The notes: generated by a model from the letters alone, not told the origin. Shown: positions 27,306-35,794, counted from the first letter of the stretch. The stretch is 64,000 nt of DNA from Granulicella sibirica (GCF_004115155.1 NZ_RDSM01000001.1:1488001-1552000); one strand, 5' to 3'. Program-made: numbers and translations.

Positions 27306-28514
27306 ATGAAGATTGTTGCTGCTCGTCTTATCGTCTGCTCGCCCGACCGCAACTTCGTCACGTTGAAGATCGAGACGGATGAAGGCATCCATGGGCTTGG
27401 CGATGCTACGCTCAACGGACGCGAGCTTGCGGTTGCGGCTTACCTTGAAGAGCACCTGATTCCCTGCCTGATCGGGCGCGATCCGTTTCAGACAGAGGAT
27501 ATCTGGCAGTACTTCTATCGCGGGGCCTATTGGCGACGTGGTCCGGTGACGATGGCGGCGATCGGAGCGATCGATGTCGCGCTTTGGGATATCAAAGGGA
27601 AGGCGCTGAATACGCCGGTCTACAACCTGCTTGGGGGAAAGAGCCGCGAAGGGGTGCTCGTTTATACGCACGCAAATGGCGGCGACATTTCAGAGGCGCT
27701 CGAGTCAGTGCAGAAGCATATGGCCGAGGGATATCTCGCGGTGCGGGCACAGGCGGGAGTTCCCGGAGTCGCGGGAAGCTATGGCGTGCCGAAGGCAGGC
27801 AAGCCGTACGAGCCGGCGGAGCGGGGGCTTCCGAGCGAGAGCCTTTGGTCGAGCGAACGCTATTTGAACTTTGTGCCGAACCTCTTTGAGAGACTTCGGG
27901 TTGAGCTAGGGAATGATGTGCATTTACTACACGATGTGCATCATCGGCTGACTCCGATCGAGGCAGCGCGGCTGGGGAAGTCGCTCGAGCCGTACCACCT
28001 GTTCTGGATGGAAGATCCCTGCCCGGCCGAGCTACAAGAAGGATTTGAGCTGATCCGGAAGCACACGACGACGCCGATCGCCGTGGGCGAGGTTTTCAAT
28101 TCGATCTATGACGCGCACGCGCTCATCAGCAGGCAGTGGATCGACTACATCCGCATGACGATCGTGCACGGGGGCGGCATTACCCCACTCAAGAAGGCGG
28201 CCGACTTTGCCGCGCTGTATCACGTACGGACAGGGTTCCATGGCGCGACGGATCTCTCGCCGGTGACGATGGCCGCGGCTCTGCATCTTGGGATCGCGAT
28301 CCATAACCTCGGAATCCAGGAGCATATGCACCACTCGAAGCTGACGGACGAGGTGTTTCCTCATGCGTACACCTTCGACGCCGGGTATATGTATCCGGGG
28401 GATAAGCCGGGACTTGGGGTGGAGATCGACGAGGCGCTGGCTGCGAAGCATCCCTATCAGCGAGCTTATCTGCCGGTGGCGCGGAAGCTGGATGGGACGC
28501 TGACGGACTGGTAG
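27306..28514 (+). CDS. manD: Enolase-superfamily D-mannonate dehydratase
   Basis: 402 aa, ATG 27306 with GGAG 6 bases upstream, 16 bases after the SDR. Converts D-mannonate (or D-gluconate at low rate) to 2-keto-3-deoxygluconate. It keeps the ManD sequence closely: [19 protein letters not shown] opening ([16 protein letters not shown]), [26 protein letters not shown], then metal ligands in [24 protein letters not shown] and [13 protein letters not shown], and the catalytic His in [11 protein letters not shown]. The C-terminus [17 protein letters not shown] is typical. ManD-group members differ widely in efficiency, so activity on mannonate is likely but not proven. Confidence 0.92.
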   Translation: MKIVAARLIVCSPDRNFVTLKIETDEGIHGLGDATLNGRELAVAAYLEEHLIPCLIGRDPFQTEDIWQYFYRGAYWRRGPVTMAAIGAIDVALWDIKGKALNTPVYNLLGGKSREGVLVYTHANGGDISEALESVQKHMAEGYLAVRAQAGVPGVAGSYGVPKAGKPYEPAERGLPSESLWSSERYLNFVPNLFERLRVELGNDVHLLHDVHHRLTPIEAARLGKSLEPYHLFWMEDPCPAELQEGFELIRKHTTTPIAVGEVFNSIYDAHALISRQWIDYIRMTIVHGGGITPLKKAADFAALYHVRTGFHGATDLSPVTMAAALHLGIAIHNLGIQEHMHHSKLTDEVFPHAYTFDAGYMYPGDKPGLGVEIDEALAAKHPYQRAYLPVARKLDGTLTDW

Positions 28515-28648
28515 GTTCTCACCGCCAAGTTGGAATCCTTATGCCATCTCCGCCTCTGTGCGGCACGTGACGCGGGCGTGAATTTTGCTCATTCCAATGT
28601 GGTACCTTGAGCCAATCCAGATCGTTATTTCAGGCTTTGAAAGGGTTC

Positions 28649-30367
28649 ATGATGGGCGCGTCGGGTCTATTTCGGGCAGCTATGTTTCAAACGGTGATCG
28701 CGGGAGCAGTCTGCGTTCAGGGTGTGGCCGGGGCGCAGGTTGTCACGGTTCCAACAACGCCTGTGGTTGGCTCCTCCAACCCGGCAACGGCCGAACCGCC
28801 GGTGACGCGGCCTTCGACGACACCGTGCACCGTCACGCTCTATAACAACGAAGCATTCAACGACTACTCCGCGCATCCGATCGCGTACGCTCCTCCGTCC
28901 GGTTGCAAGGGACCGTGGGCGAAGGTAGTCCTGAATCTGGACTTTACGGTCACGGAAGGCCGCCAATACGACCGCACCGCCAGCCTTTACCTTGGCAACG
29001 CAAACATCTTCTATGGCACCACAGCGGAGCCCCGCTCGGCCCTGAGCCCTTCCTGGCATGTCGAGCGCGACGTCACGGACCTGTCAGCCTTGTTCAAGAC
29101 CGCGCAGACGGGCAATGCCATCATCTACAACATCTTCAACAGCACGTATAACGGCGGCATCTACGGAAACGCGACTCTCCAGTTTTATCCGGCGGACTTT
29201 CGCAACCCGCCAGCCCAGCCGCCTGATATGGTGGTCCCGGTAAGCGGGGCGAACAGCCCATATGAACTGGACTCAACCAGCAGCGTGCTTTCGACCACCG
29301 TCACCTTGCCGCGCAATCTCATCAAGGTCTACCTGGACGTCATCTCGCAGAGCCAGTCCAACGACGAATTTTGGTATCTCGGTGCGCCGAACGACGTGGC
29401 CGGTGAGTTGGAAACGTATGGGGGAACGGCGTTCCGAGAGACAGAGATCAGCATTGATGGCAAGGCCGCCGGTATTGCGCCCGTTTCGCCATGGATCTAC
29501 ACGGGCGGCATCGATCCCTATCTGTGGGAGCCGATCACAGGCGTGGAGACACTGAACTTCAAGCCGTATCGCGTGGACCTGACTCCATTTGCCGGTATGT
29601 TGAGCGACGGCAAGCCGCACACAGTTGGCATCAGTGTGTACAACGCAAACAGCTACTTCCTTGCGACGGCAAATCTTCTCCTTTACCGCGATCCGCTCCA
29701 GGCTGAGACTGGCGGGGACGTGGTCGAGAATACCCTCTCGCCCGCGCCTGTACCTGATGTCGTGGAGAACCTGACTACGGCGAACGGCGCGACCACGGGC
29801 ACGGTCTTCGTCGGCTCCAAGAGGACGTTTACCGCTAGCGGATACATCAACACTGCGTTTGGACGAGTGAAATCGACCGTGGAATCCACTGTCAACTTCA
29901 ACAGCGATCAAACCTTCAATGTTTCCACCTCGGGGGTACCGGAGATTCAGAACGTGCGGCAGACCAGCACGGCTGACACGACGAGTACATACCAGTTGGG
30001 CATTGTTTCCCAACAGACAGCAAAGCACTGGTCTTTCCCTCTACTGCTCAGCTACAAGTTCGTGCAGAACAACGATGGAAGTTATAGCCAGACTGTTGGC
30101 TCGGATCAGGAGCACCACCTGAGCGAGACGACGACTTTCAACGGCTATACACTGTCTAGCTCGCAAGCGGTGGAGCAGGTGAAGAGCGCCGATACGCTGG
30201 TGTACAACTCTTCGCTCACTGCGGTAACTGCGGTTGGTCCGACGACGAGTGAGGCGAGCTACGTTTCGACGGATTCTTCGGGCTCCTGCTACAGCCGCAC
30301 TCTGACTTCGAAGAATCGCGTGCTGAAGTCTGTGCAGGACAACAAGAGCTGCCCAGCGAAGCCCTAG
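28649..30367 (+). CDS. PNGase A-like secreted amidase (PF12222 type)
   Basis: 572 aa from ATG 28649 with AAAGGG upstream (a TTG at 28607 would add 14 residues). Signal peptide: FRAAMFQTVIAGAVCVQGVAGAQ. The body fits peptide-N4-(N-acetyl-beta-glucosaminyl)asparagine amidase A, the plant/fungal enzyme that removes N-glycans: LNLDFTVTEGRQYDRTASLY, LGNANIFYGTTAEPR, WHVERDVTDLS, VYLDVISQSQSNDEFWYLG, AFRETEISIDGKAAG, WIYTGGIDPYLWEPITGVE and YRVDLTPFAGMLSDGKPH. The C-terminal 200 residues are beta-rich. It ends at a strong terminator. Deglycosylation of external glycoproteins is the likely use. Confidence 0.85.
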   Translation: MMGASGLFRAAMFQTVIAGAVCVQGVAGAQVVTVPTTPVVGSSNPATAEPPVTRPSTTPCTVTLYNNEAFNDYSAHPIAYAPPSGCKGPWAKVVLNLDFTVTEGRQYDRTASLYLGNANIFYGTTAEPRSALSPSWHVERDVTDLSALFKTAQTGNAIIYNIFNSTYNGGIYGNATLQFYPADFRNPPAQPPDMVVPVSGANSPYELDSTSSVLSTTVTLPRNLIKVYLDVISQSQSNDEFWYLGAPNDVAGELETYGGTAFRETEISIDGKAAGIAPVSPWIYTGGIDPYLWEPITGVETLNFKPYRVDLTPFAGMLSDGKPHTVGISVYNANSYFLATANLLLYRDPLQAETGGDVVENTLSPAPVPDVVENLTTANGATTGTVFVGSKRTFTASGYINTAFGRVKSTVESTVNFNSDQTFNVSTSGVPEIQNVRQTSTADTTSTYQLGIVSQQTAKHWSFPLLLSYKFVQNNDGSYSQTVGSDQEHHLSETTTFNGYTLSSSQAVEQVKSADTLVYNSSLTAVTAVGPTTSEASYVSTDSSGSCYSRTLTSKNRVLKSVQDNKSCPAKP

Positions 30368-30386
30368 CTCTCGAAAGGGGCGATGG

Positions 30387-30414
30387 CGGCCGGGCTTCGG
30401 CCCGGCCGTTTTTT
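30387..30414 (+). terminator. Strong intrinsic terminator after the amidase gene
   Basis: A perfect 9-bp stem CGGCCGGGC / GCCCGGCCG with a TTCG tetraloop, followed by six Ts at 30409-30414, 20 bases after the amidase stop codon. Confidence 0.93.
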
Positions 30415-30444
30415 GCGATGCTCTTCTTCAAGGGGCGCCCCGTC

Positions 30445-30476
30445 TTGGAAACAATTTCATTTGGAAATAATTCCTC
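30445..30476. promoter_or_regulatory. Tandem 16-base operator upstream of GH105
   Basis: TTGGAAACAATTTCAT (30445-30460) and TTGGAAATAATTCCTC (30461-30476) are imperfect direct repeats with an exact 16-base period (12 of 16 identical). Each has a dyad core, GAAA-CAA-TTTC and GGAA-ATAA-TTCC. A TACAAT -10 box lies at 30501-30506, so the tandem sites sit just upstream of the -35 position. Regulation of the hydrolase by a sugar-acid regulator is inferred. Confidence 0.5.
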
Positions 30477-30549
30477 TTTTCGAAGGTACTCGCCGGTGCG
30501 TACAATCCTCCCTGTCAAACGCCACTGCGATAAGAGGATCGAACGACCT

Positions 30550-31632
30550 ATGAGATTGACCCGCTTCCGACTGCTCGGTACCGCCGCTGCTTTTCTGCTT
30601 TCCGGCAACCTGTTTGCCCAGCAGGACTACTTCAAGGACCTGCCGAAGGGCACGACACCGCAGGAGGTGGGAAAGCGGGTCGCCGAGCACTTCGTTGTGA
30701 GCGCACACCAGTACACGCCGACGCTGCACTATGCGGAGGTGGTTGCCTGGTATGGGTCGCTGACATTCGCGCAGTTGACTCATGATGATGCGCTGCGGCA
30801 GAAGCTGATCACGCGCTTCGAGCCGATGATGCCGGGCGGGAACGACCAGGCGCGGATTCCGCTGCGTCACCATGTGGACGACTCGATCTTTGGGGTGGTG
30901 CCGCTCGAGATCGGACTCCAGACCGGCGACGCGAAGTTTCTGGCGGAGGGTAAACGCTGGGCGGATCGGCAGTGGGAGAATCCGCAGCCAGATGGGCTTT
31001 CGGCCGAGACGCGATTCTGGATCGACGATATGTACATGTTGACGCTGCTCCAGCTTGAGGCGTACCGGGCGACGAAGGATCCTAAGTACCTCGACCGCGA
31101 TGCAAAGGAGATGGTGGCGTATCTCGATAAGCTGCAGCAGCCGAATGGGCTCTTCTACCATGCTCCGGATGTGCCATTTTTCTGGGGGCGCGGCGACGGG
31201 TGGGTAGCGGCGGGAATGGCCGAGATGCTGACGAGCCTGCCGGAGAATCATCCGCAGCGGGCGCGCATTCTGAAGGGCTACAAGGCGATGATGGCAAGCC
31301 TGCTGCAATTTCAGGGTGCGGACGGGATGTGGCGGGAACTGATCGACAAGCCGCAGGCGTGGCCTGAGAGCTCGTCGTCCGCGATGTTCACCTATGCCAT
31401 GATCACGGGCGTGAAGCATGGCTGGCTGGATGGTCAGACGTACGGGCCGGCGGCGAGGCGAGGCTGGATCGCGGTGGTTGGGTATATCGACCAGAACGAC
31501 GACATTACCAGTGTGTGCGAGGGGACAGGTAAGTTCAACAATCTGGAGTATTATCTGGCTCGCAGGCGTCGCACGGGAGACGATCACGGGCAGGCCCCAG
31601 TGCTTTGGGCTGCCTCGGCTTTACTCCGCTAG
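30550..31632 (+). CDS. GH105 unsaturated uronyl hydrolase
   Basis: 360 aa from ATG 30550, with signal peptide (FRLLGTAAAFLLSGNLFAQ). Family GH88/GH105 hydrolases remove the unsaturated uronic acid from the end of pectin-derived oligosaccharides after lyase action. The alpha/alpha barrel motifs are visible: YTPTLHYAEVVAWYGSLTFA, FWIDDMYMLTLLQLEAY (with the conserved Asp of the active site), LFYHAPDVPFFWGRGDGWV (WGRG-x-GW) and ESSSSAMFTYAM. Close to characterised YteR/YesR rhamnogalacturonyl hydrolases, though substrate (galacturonyl, glucuronyl, rhamnogalacturonyl) is not certain. It fits the inositol/uronate theme of the region. Confidence 0.88.
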   Translation: MRLTRFRLLGTAAAFLLSGNLFAQQDYFKDLPKGTTPQEVGKRVAEHFVVSAHQYTPTLHYAEVVAWYGSLTFAQLTHDDALRQKLITRFEPMMPGGNDQARIPLRHHVDDSIFGVVPLEIGLQTGDAKFLAEGKRWADRQWENPQPDGLSAETRFWIDDMYMLTLLQLEAYRATKDPKYLDRDAKEMVAYLDKLQQPNGLFYHAPDVPFFWGRGDGWVAAGMAEMLTSLPENHPQRARILKGYKAMMASLLQFQGADGMWRELIDKPQAWPESSSSAMFTYAMITGVKHGWLDGQTYGPAARRGWIAVVGYIDQNDDITSVCEGTGKFNNLEYYLARRRRTGDDHGQAPVLWAASALLR

Positions 31633-31818
31633 AGCAATCGATTCCGATGCCGGTACCGAGGTAATGGAGAAAGGTCGTATGACGTTGGGTACTGACGGAT
31701 CGTCGGACACTCTGGAGAAAATGCGCTGAAATGCCGATAGAGAGACCAAGTGCCATGATGTTCCTTCTGGAGCGGATTCGAAGTGCTCTTTCAGGCAGAA
31801 GGTGCCGCTACTCTTTCC

Positions 31819-31851
31819 AAGCTCCGCAACCTTAGCGGAGCTTTTGATTTT
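31819..31851 (+). terminator. Terminator between GH105 and LysR genes
   Basis: AAGCTCCGC and GCGGAGCTT form a perfect 9-bp stem with loop AACCTTA, followed by TTGATTTTT. It ends any transcript from the GH105 side about 65 bases before the LysR ATG. The rest of 31633-31915 shows nothing else. Confidence 0.8.
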
Positions 31852-31915
31852 TGTGGCTGAGGCCCTTGGGGGTTTGGCCGATGCTGACTATCGGTAAAAC
31901 CGATAAGATGTTGGG

Positions 31916-32806
31916 ATGGAACTGCGGCATCTCCGGTATGTGGTCGCGGTGGCGGAGCATGGAAGCGTCAGTCGCGCGGCGCGGGCAATGCACGTGTCGC
32001 AGTCAGCTGTGAGCGAGCAGATCGCTGATCTCGAGCGGGAGATCGAGGTTGCGTTGTTCGACCGCGCCTTCCGCAGCATTCGGCTGACGCCGCACGGGGA
32101 GCTATTCCTGGCCGAAGCGAAGAAGACGCTAGCGGCAGCGGCACAGGCAGTGAAGGTGGCGCAGGGATCACACCGGGGCGAGATCGGCGAACTCCGGATC
32201 GGGTTCTTCGCCGGAGGTGTGGGAGCGGGATTCCCGAAGGTGATCAAGGCCTTCCGGAAGAAGCATCCAGATATACGCGTAGTGCTGGAGGAGATGCCGC
32301 CAACAACGCAGTGGCATGCCCTGCTGGATGGGCGAATCGATATCGGGTTTACGCGGCGGCTTGAGTCGCCCTATTCGGAGGAATTGGAGTCGGAGACGGT
32401 GCGACAGGATCCGGTCGTCGCAGTTCTGCCGCGGGATCATCCGCTTGCCCCGGGTCCGGTCGATATTGGCGACCTGGCGAAGGAGTCGTTCGTGCTTTCG
32501 TCGCGGGATACGTCCCCTGCGCTGTTCGACAAGGTGATTGAGCTCTGTTCGGAGGCGGGGTTCTCGCCGCGGATCGCGGCGATCTCGACCGTGTGGTCGA
32601 GCGTGGCTCTCCTGGTGGAGGCGGGGGTGGGAATTTCGATTCTGCCGCTAAACCTGCAGCAGGACCGCACGCACGACCTTGTGTTCTGCCCGCTGACGTC
32701 GCCAGGAGCGAGCGTGGAGCTGGTGATGGCGTGGCCGAAGGTGCGGGAGACTCCTGCGCTCGACAGCCTGCGCAAACTGGTACGCGGTTCAGCCCGGCAG
32801 CTCTAG
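31916..32806 (+). CDS. LysR-family transcriptional regulator
   Basis: 296 aa. N-terminal winged helix-turn-helix, residues 1-60: MELRHLRYVVAVAEHGSVSR, AARAMHVSQSAVSEQIADLE and RLTPHGELFLAEAKKTL, the standard LysR DNA-binding signature. Residues about 90-296 form the type 2 periplasmic-binding-like effector domain (IGELRIGFFAGGVGAGFPKV, DIGFTRRLESPYSEELES, VEAGVGISILPLNLQ). The inducer is unknown. It converges on the inositol oxygenase gene across a shared terminator and might regulate neighbouring sugar genes. A small-aromatic-type effector, as in CbbR/BenM relatives, is equally possible. Confidence 0.93.
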   Translation: MELRHLRYVVAVAEHGSVSRAARAMHVSQSAVSEQIADLEREIEVALFDRAFRSIRLTPHGELFLAEAKKTLAAAAQAVKVAQGSHRGEIGELRIGFFAGGVGAGFPKVIKAFRKKHPDIRVVLEEMPPTTQWHALLDGRIDIGFTRRLESPYSEELESETVRQDPVVAVLPRDHPLAPGPVDIGDLAKESFVLSSRDTSPALFDKVIELCSEAGFSPRIAAISTVWSSVALLVEAGVGISILPLNLQQDRTHDLVFCPLTSPGASVELVMAWPKVRETPALDSLRKLVRGSARQL

Positions 32807-32818
32807 GCTGAACCGCGT
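32782..32818. terminator. Bidirectional terminator at a convergent junction
   Basis: ACGCGGTTCAGCC and GGCTGAACCGCGT pair perfectly over 13 bp, loop of 11 bases, with TTT following. The left arm and loop lie within the last codons of the LysR gene, with its stop at the start of the right arm. It serves the LysR gene and the converging inositol oxygenase gene. Confidence 0.8.
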
Positions 32819-32833
32819 TTGCCCGAAAGACGA

Positions 32834-33730
32834 CTACCAGGCGAGGGTTGGTGGCAGGAACTCGGCGAACAGGTCGTCGTAGTAGGGCTTCAGCTCCGCC
32901 ATGTTGGGCTTGGTGTGGCCCTTGGAGTAGAGGTCGTACTGGTTGAACTTGAGGATCCAGGGGAGCATGGAGCGATCCTTGTCCGTGCAGAGGTGGTCGT
33001 AGGCGCCGTGCCGGTGCCATGGGTAGAAGGAGTGGAAGCGCAGCATGTAGAGCGACTCATCCTGCAGGTAGTTCTCCATCACCTTGGCGATGTAGCCGTC
33101 GTGCCCGAAGGACATATGGACGTTCTCGAGGCCGCAGTTGGGCTCGTAGATGCCGTACTTGGTCTGGTACTCGGCGACGTGGCGGTCGGAATTCTTGGCG
33201 AAGTACTCGGGGAAGACGATATCTTTCGACCAGGCGCAGCCGACCGGGAAGGTATCGCCGACGACGCCCCACTGCGGCTCGCCGTAGAGGCAGAGGCACT
33301 TGCCGAGGTCGTGGATGAAGCCGGTGAGGACCATCCAGCGGGGGTGCCCGTCGCGACGGATGGCTTCGGAGGTCTGAAGGAGGTGCTCGATCTGGGTGAG
33401 ATCGGTGTCGGGATCGCTGTCGTCGACGAGGGTGTTCAGGAACTCAGCGGCCTCCCAGATGGTCTTCTGACCCTTGTTGAGGCCGAAGTATTCCTTCTCC
33501 TTGCCGAGGGTGTAGGCGACGGTCTGGTTCTCGTGGTTGAGGCGGTAGAACTCGGCAACGCCGGGAGTCGCGGTGGCGTCGTAGACGCGGAACTCGGCCT
33601 CGGACTTGCCTTCCTTGTAGCGGCCCTCGAGGAACTCGTCCCAGTCATCCATGTCGCCGAGCGGGTTGCCAGGGACGGTGTTTGCTTTCAGCTCAGTATC
33701 GAGAATAGATTCTGCGGAGGGAGCGCTCAT
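32834..33730 (-). CDS. Eukaryote-like myo-inositol oxygenase
   Basis: 298 aa, ATG 33730 with AAGGAG upstream. Inositol oxygenase uses a di-iron centre and O2 to cleave myo-inositol to D-glucuronate. The whole sequence parallels the animal MIOX: HLLQTSEAIRRDGHPRWMVL, TGFIHDLGKCLCLYGEPQWG, VVGDTFPVGCAWS, ENVHMSFGHDGYIAKVMENY, YMLRFHSFYPWHRHGAYDHL and KFNQYDLYSKGHTKPNMAEL. Iron ligands appear intact: His of EHLLQT, His-Asp of IHDLG, His of FGHDGY, His of RFHSFY, Asp of QYDLY. Length is near human MIOX (285 aa). The glucuronate product can enter the uronate steps encoded nearby. Confidence 0.95.
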   Translation of the reverse strand: MSAPSAESILDTELKANTVPGNPLGDMDDWDEFLEGRYKEGKSEAEFRVYDATATPGVAEFYRLNHENQTVAYTLGKEKEYFGLNKGQKTIWEAAEFLNTLVDDSDPDTDLTQIEHLLQTSEAIRRDGHPRWMVLTGFIHDLGKCLCLYGEPQWGVVGDTFPVGCAWSKDIVFPEYFAKNSDRHVAEYQTKYGIYEPNCGLENVHMSFGHDGYIAKVMENYLQDESLYMLRFHSFYPWHRHGAYDHLCTDKDRSMLPWILKFNQYDLYSKGHTKPNMAELKPYYDDLFAEFLPPTLAW

Positions 33731-33742
33731 GGGTGGATCTCC

Positions 33743-33761
33743 TTGTTTCCTTTAGAAACAA
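33743..33761 (-). promoter_or_regulatory. Inverted repeat abutting the MIOX ribosome site
   Basis: TTGTTTC-CTTTA-GAAACAA, a perfect inverted repeat with 7-base arms, lies in the leader, and its downstream arm on the minus strand directly joins the AAGGAG ribosome site. It may be a protein operator or an RNA hairpin that limits translation. Confidence 0.5.
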
Positions 33762-33795
33762 ACGCGGCTCGGGACGCCGGTCTTCGGCTGTCTCC

Positions 33796-33825
33796 GTTAC
33801 CGGTAACTTATACAAGAATTCCACT
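33796..33825 (-). promoter_or_regulatory. LacI-type operator at the inositol oxygenase promoter
   Basis: GTTACCGGTAAC at 33796-33807 is a perfect 12-base palindrome with a central CCGG, the style of LacI-family operators. On the minus strand, a TATAAG -10 box (33807-33812) abuts it, putting the start of transcription within the palindrome, so a bound repressor would block initiation. A LacI-family gene lies about 2 kb away (35870). Confidence 0.6.
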
Positions 33826-33828
33826 ATT

Positions 33829-34185
33829 TCAAGCAAGCGATTCTTTTGAAGACGCGGGATCCGCGATTCCGGTTTGGGATGCCGGGACGCGGACAAAGAC
33901 CTCATCTCCATAGATACGAACCTCGTACGTCTCGACGGCGGGGTCGTTGGAGCGCTCAGGGGAGCCGTCGGCGAGACGGAAACGCCATCCATGGATCGGG
34001 CAGACGACGTATCCGTCGGCAATGGAGCCGCTGGCGAGAGGTGCGCGCTGGTGAGGGCATTCGTTGTCGATGGCGTAGGGCCTGCCGTTGAGGACGCCGA
34101 CGCAGAGATGGACGCGTCCTCCGGCAAAGCCCTTAAGCCTGCCCTCCTGCGGGAGGCCGGCTACGTCACAAAGCTTTAGAATCAT
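33829..34185 (-). CDS. Rieske [2Fe-2S] protein, NirD/ferredoxin-like
   Basis: 118 aa from ATG 34185 (GAGGGTG upstream; a longer frame to 34218 is unlikely). A single Rieske domain with both ligand boxes: CPHQRAPL and CPIHGWRF, C-x-H and C-x2-H separated by 17 residues. FRLADGSPERSNDPAVETYE and VFVRVPAS close the beta-sandwich. Such small proteins act as electron donors for oxygenases or as nitrite-reductase small subunits. Its place directly upstream of the inositol oxygenase gene on the same strand, with only the regulatory region between, suggests a link to that oxygenase or a similar enzyme, but MIOX itself does not need a Rieske donor. Confidence 0.87.
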   Translation of the reverse strand: MILKLCDVAGLPQEGRLKGFAGGRVHLCVGVLNGRPYAIDNECPHQRAPLASGSIADGYVVCPIHGWRFRLADGSPERSNDPAVETYEVRIYGDEVFVRVPASQTGIADPASSKESLA

Positions 34186-34241
34186 CCCGAAGGCACCCTC
34201 GCTGGAATGGTATCGCAAGTGGTTGCGCTCTCAGAGCAAGC

Positions 34242-34269
34242 TTGACAAGGCCGTTTTCCGCCCGATAAG
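34242..34269 (+). promoter_or_regulatory. Candidate promoter for the transporter operon
   Basis: A consensus TTGACA (34242-34247) and GATAAG (34264-34269) with a 16-base spacer, on the plus strand about 75 bases before the 39-codon gene at 34344. This is the best -35 match in the region. Confidence 0.55.
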
Positions 34270-34343
34270 GTTCCGGCGTCACCGCTAACTATGATTTCCG
34301 CGCAGGCTGCGGCCGCACATGGAAGTAACGAGGTTTGATTGAC

Positions 34344-34463
34344 ATGTCCAAAGTGACGAAGACCGGAACCGAGACTGTTCGGGCGATCCTGACCGATATC
34401 CACTTCTGGATCCCGGCGCTTGTTCTTGCCGGGGGCATCGGGCTTCTGGTCGCACTCCACTAA
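34344..34463 (+). CDS. Small single-span membrane protein, 39 aa
   Basis: A short frame from ATG 34344 to TAA 34463. The product (MSKVTKTGTETVRAILTDIH, then FWIPALVLAGGIGLLVALH) has a charged N-terminus and one hydrophobic helix. GAGG lies 10 bases before the ATG. It sits 29 bases before the sugar transporter gene, under one candidate promoter, so it may be a small partner or leader peptide of the transporter. No family is recognised. Confidence 0.55.
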   Translation: MSKVTKTGTETVRAILTDIHFWIPALVLAGGIGLLVALH

Positions 34464-34492
34464 ATCTCAGATTGAAGCGAAAGAGACTCCTG

Positions 34493-35794
34493 ATGGCGAC
34501 CACAGCAACCACGAAGGCAAATTCAGCCGCAGCATCGGGCCACTCGCTTCACCTGATGGGAGTGCTCTGCGGGCTGGCCGCAGGCGTATGGCTGGGAGCG
34601 GCCGAGGCTCCGACGAAGCTTGTGAATGCAGGGTTTTCGCCGTTTGCCATTTCGCTGTGCATGGTCGCCGGGGTGTTCACTGCGCGATGGACGTTTCCGA
34701 CGCTGCTGAAGGGAACGACGTATGTGTTCGCGGACCTAGCTGCGAAGAAGCACCTGATCGTATGGGCGATCCTGGCGGGGGCGCTGTGGGCGGTAGCGAA
34801 TACGCTGACCGTCTTCGCGATTCGGGACGTGGGTCTGGCGACGGCGTTCCCGCTCTGGAATACGAATTCGCTGATCGGGCTCCTGTGGGGGCGGCTGTTG
34901 TTTTGTGAGCTGAAGGGTGCGGGGGCGAAGAATATTTCGAAGGTAGTCGTGGGGGCGGTGTTGATCGTGATCGCGGCGATCATGCTTGGATTCAGCACGA
35001 TTCATGGCGGCGCTTCGACCTCGCCGCATGCGATCCGCGGGCTGCTGGCCGCGGCGGGGGCATCGCTGATGTGGGGGACGATGTATGTGCCCTATCGCAA
35101 GGCGTACCTAAGCGGGATGAATCCGCTGTCGTTCGTCACGGCGTTTACGGTGGGCGAGCTTGGCACGATGTTTGCGCTGACCTGGTTTCTGGATGGAGGG
35201 GCGCACTCTTCGGCGTTTCAGCTTGCGCAGAGCAAGCAGCTTCTCTTCTGGCTATTTCTGGGCGGCTTTGTGTGGGTGATCGGGGATCTGTTTCAGCAGT
35301 TTGCGGCGAAGTATCTTGGAATTGGTCGCGGCATTCCCCTTTCGAATACGAACCAGTTGTGGGGATTGGCGTGGGGCGCGCTGGTTTTTGGTGAGCTTGC
35401 GACAGCGGACCGGGCGCATATGACGCTCGTGGTGACGGGGTCGGTGTTGATGATCCTGGGGGCTCTGGCGATCTCGACGGCGGTTGCGGGGTCACAGGAG
35501 CATCTCTCGAAGAATGAGGCGCTTGTCCGTGAGTGCGAGCGCTACGGGCTGGACTATCGCGAGGTCCTACTGGCGCAGAGCGGCGAGGAGTTTGGCAGCA
35601 GGACCGAGAAGAGGCGCTGGTGGGATGTGCTGATCGTCGCGTGTGCCACCGGGGTGTTCGTTTATCTCGGGTATAACGCGGTGGTGCCTCCTCTCGCGAT
35701 GAACCTTGGGTGGATTGCGGTACTTGGCGTGATCCTTGCGGTAGCGCTTGTAGGCGGTGGCTGGGCACTGTGGCGGCAGACGCGCTTCAGCTAG
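34493..35794 (+). CDS. GRP/RhaT-like sugar transporter
   Basis: 433 aa from ATG 34493 (the in-frame TTG at 34472 is less likely). Ten-helix membrane protein of the drug/metabolite superfamily's sugar branch (glucose/ribose GRP or L-rhamnose RhaT-like). Segments: LMGVLCGLAAGVWLGAAEAP, SPFAISLCMVAGVFTARWTF, WAVANTLTVFAIRDVGLATA, GASLMWGTMYVPYRKAYLSG and LWGLAWGALVFGELATADRA. A cytoplasmic insertion (KNEALVRECERYGLDYREVL) and a final pair of helices after WWDVLIVACATGVFVYLG are unusual. Probably imports a monosaccharide or deoxy sugar by proton symport; substrate is inferred from neighbours only. Confidence 0.82.
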   Translation: MATTATTKANSAAASGHSLHLMGVLCGLAAGVWLGAAEAPTKLVNAGFSPFAISLCMVAGVFTARWTFPTLLKGTTYVFADLAAKKHLIVWAILAGALWAVANTLTVFAIRDVGLATAFPLWNTNSLIGLLWGRLLFCELKGAGAKNISKVVVGAVLIVIAAIMLGFSTIHGGASTSPHAIRGLLAAAGASLMWGTMYVPYRKAYLSGMNPLSFVTAFTVGELGTMFALTWFLDGGAHSSAFQLAQSKQLLFWLFLGGFVWVIGDLFQQFAAKYLGIGRGIPLSNTNQLWGLAWGALVFGELATADRAHMTLVVTGSVLMILGALAISTAVAGSQEHLSKNEALVRECERYGLDYREVLLAQSGEEFGSRTEKRRWWDVLIVACATGVFVYLGYNAVVPPLAMNLGWIAVLGVILAVALVGGGWALWRQTRFS

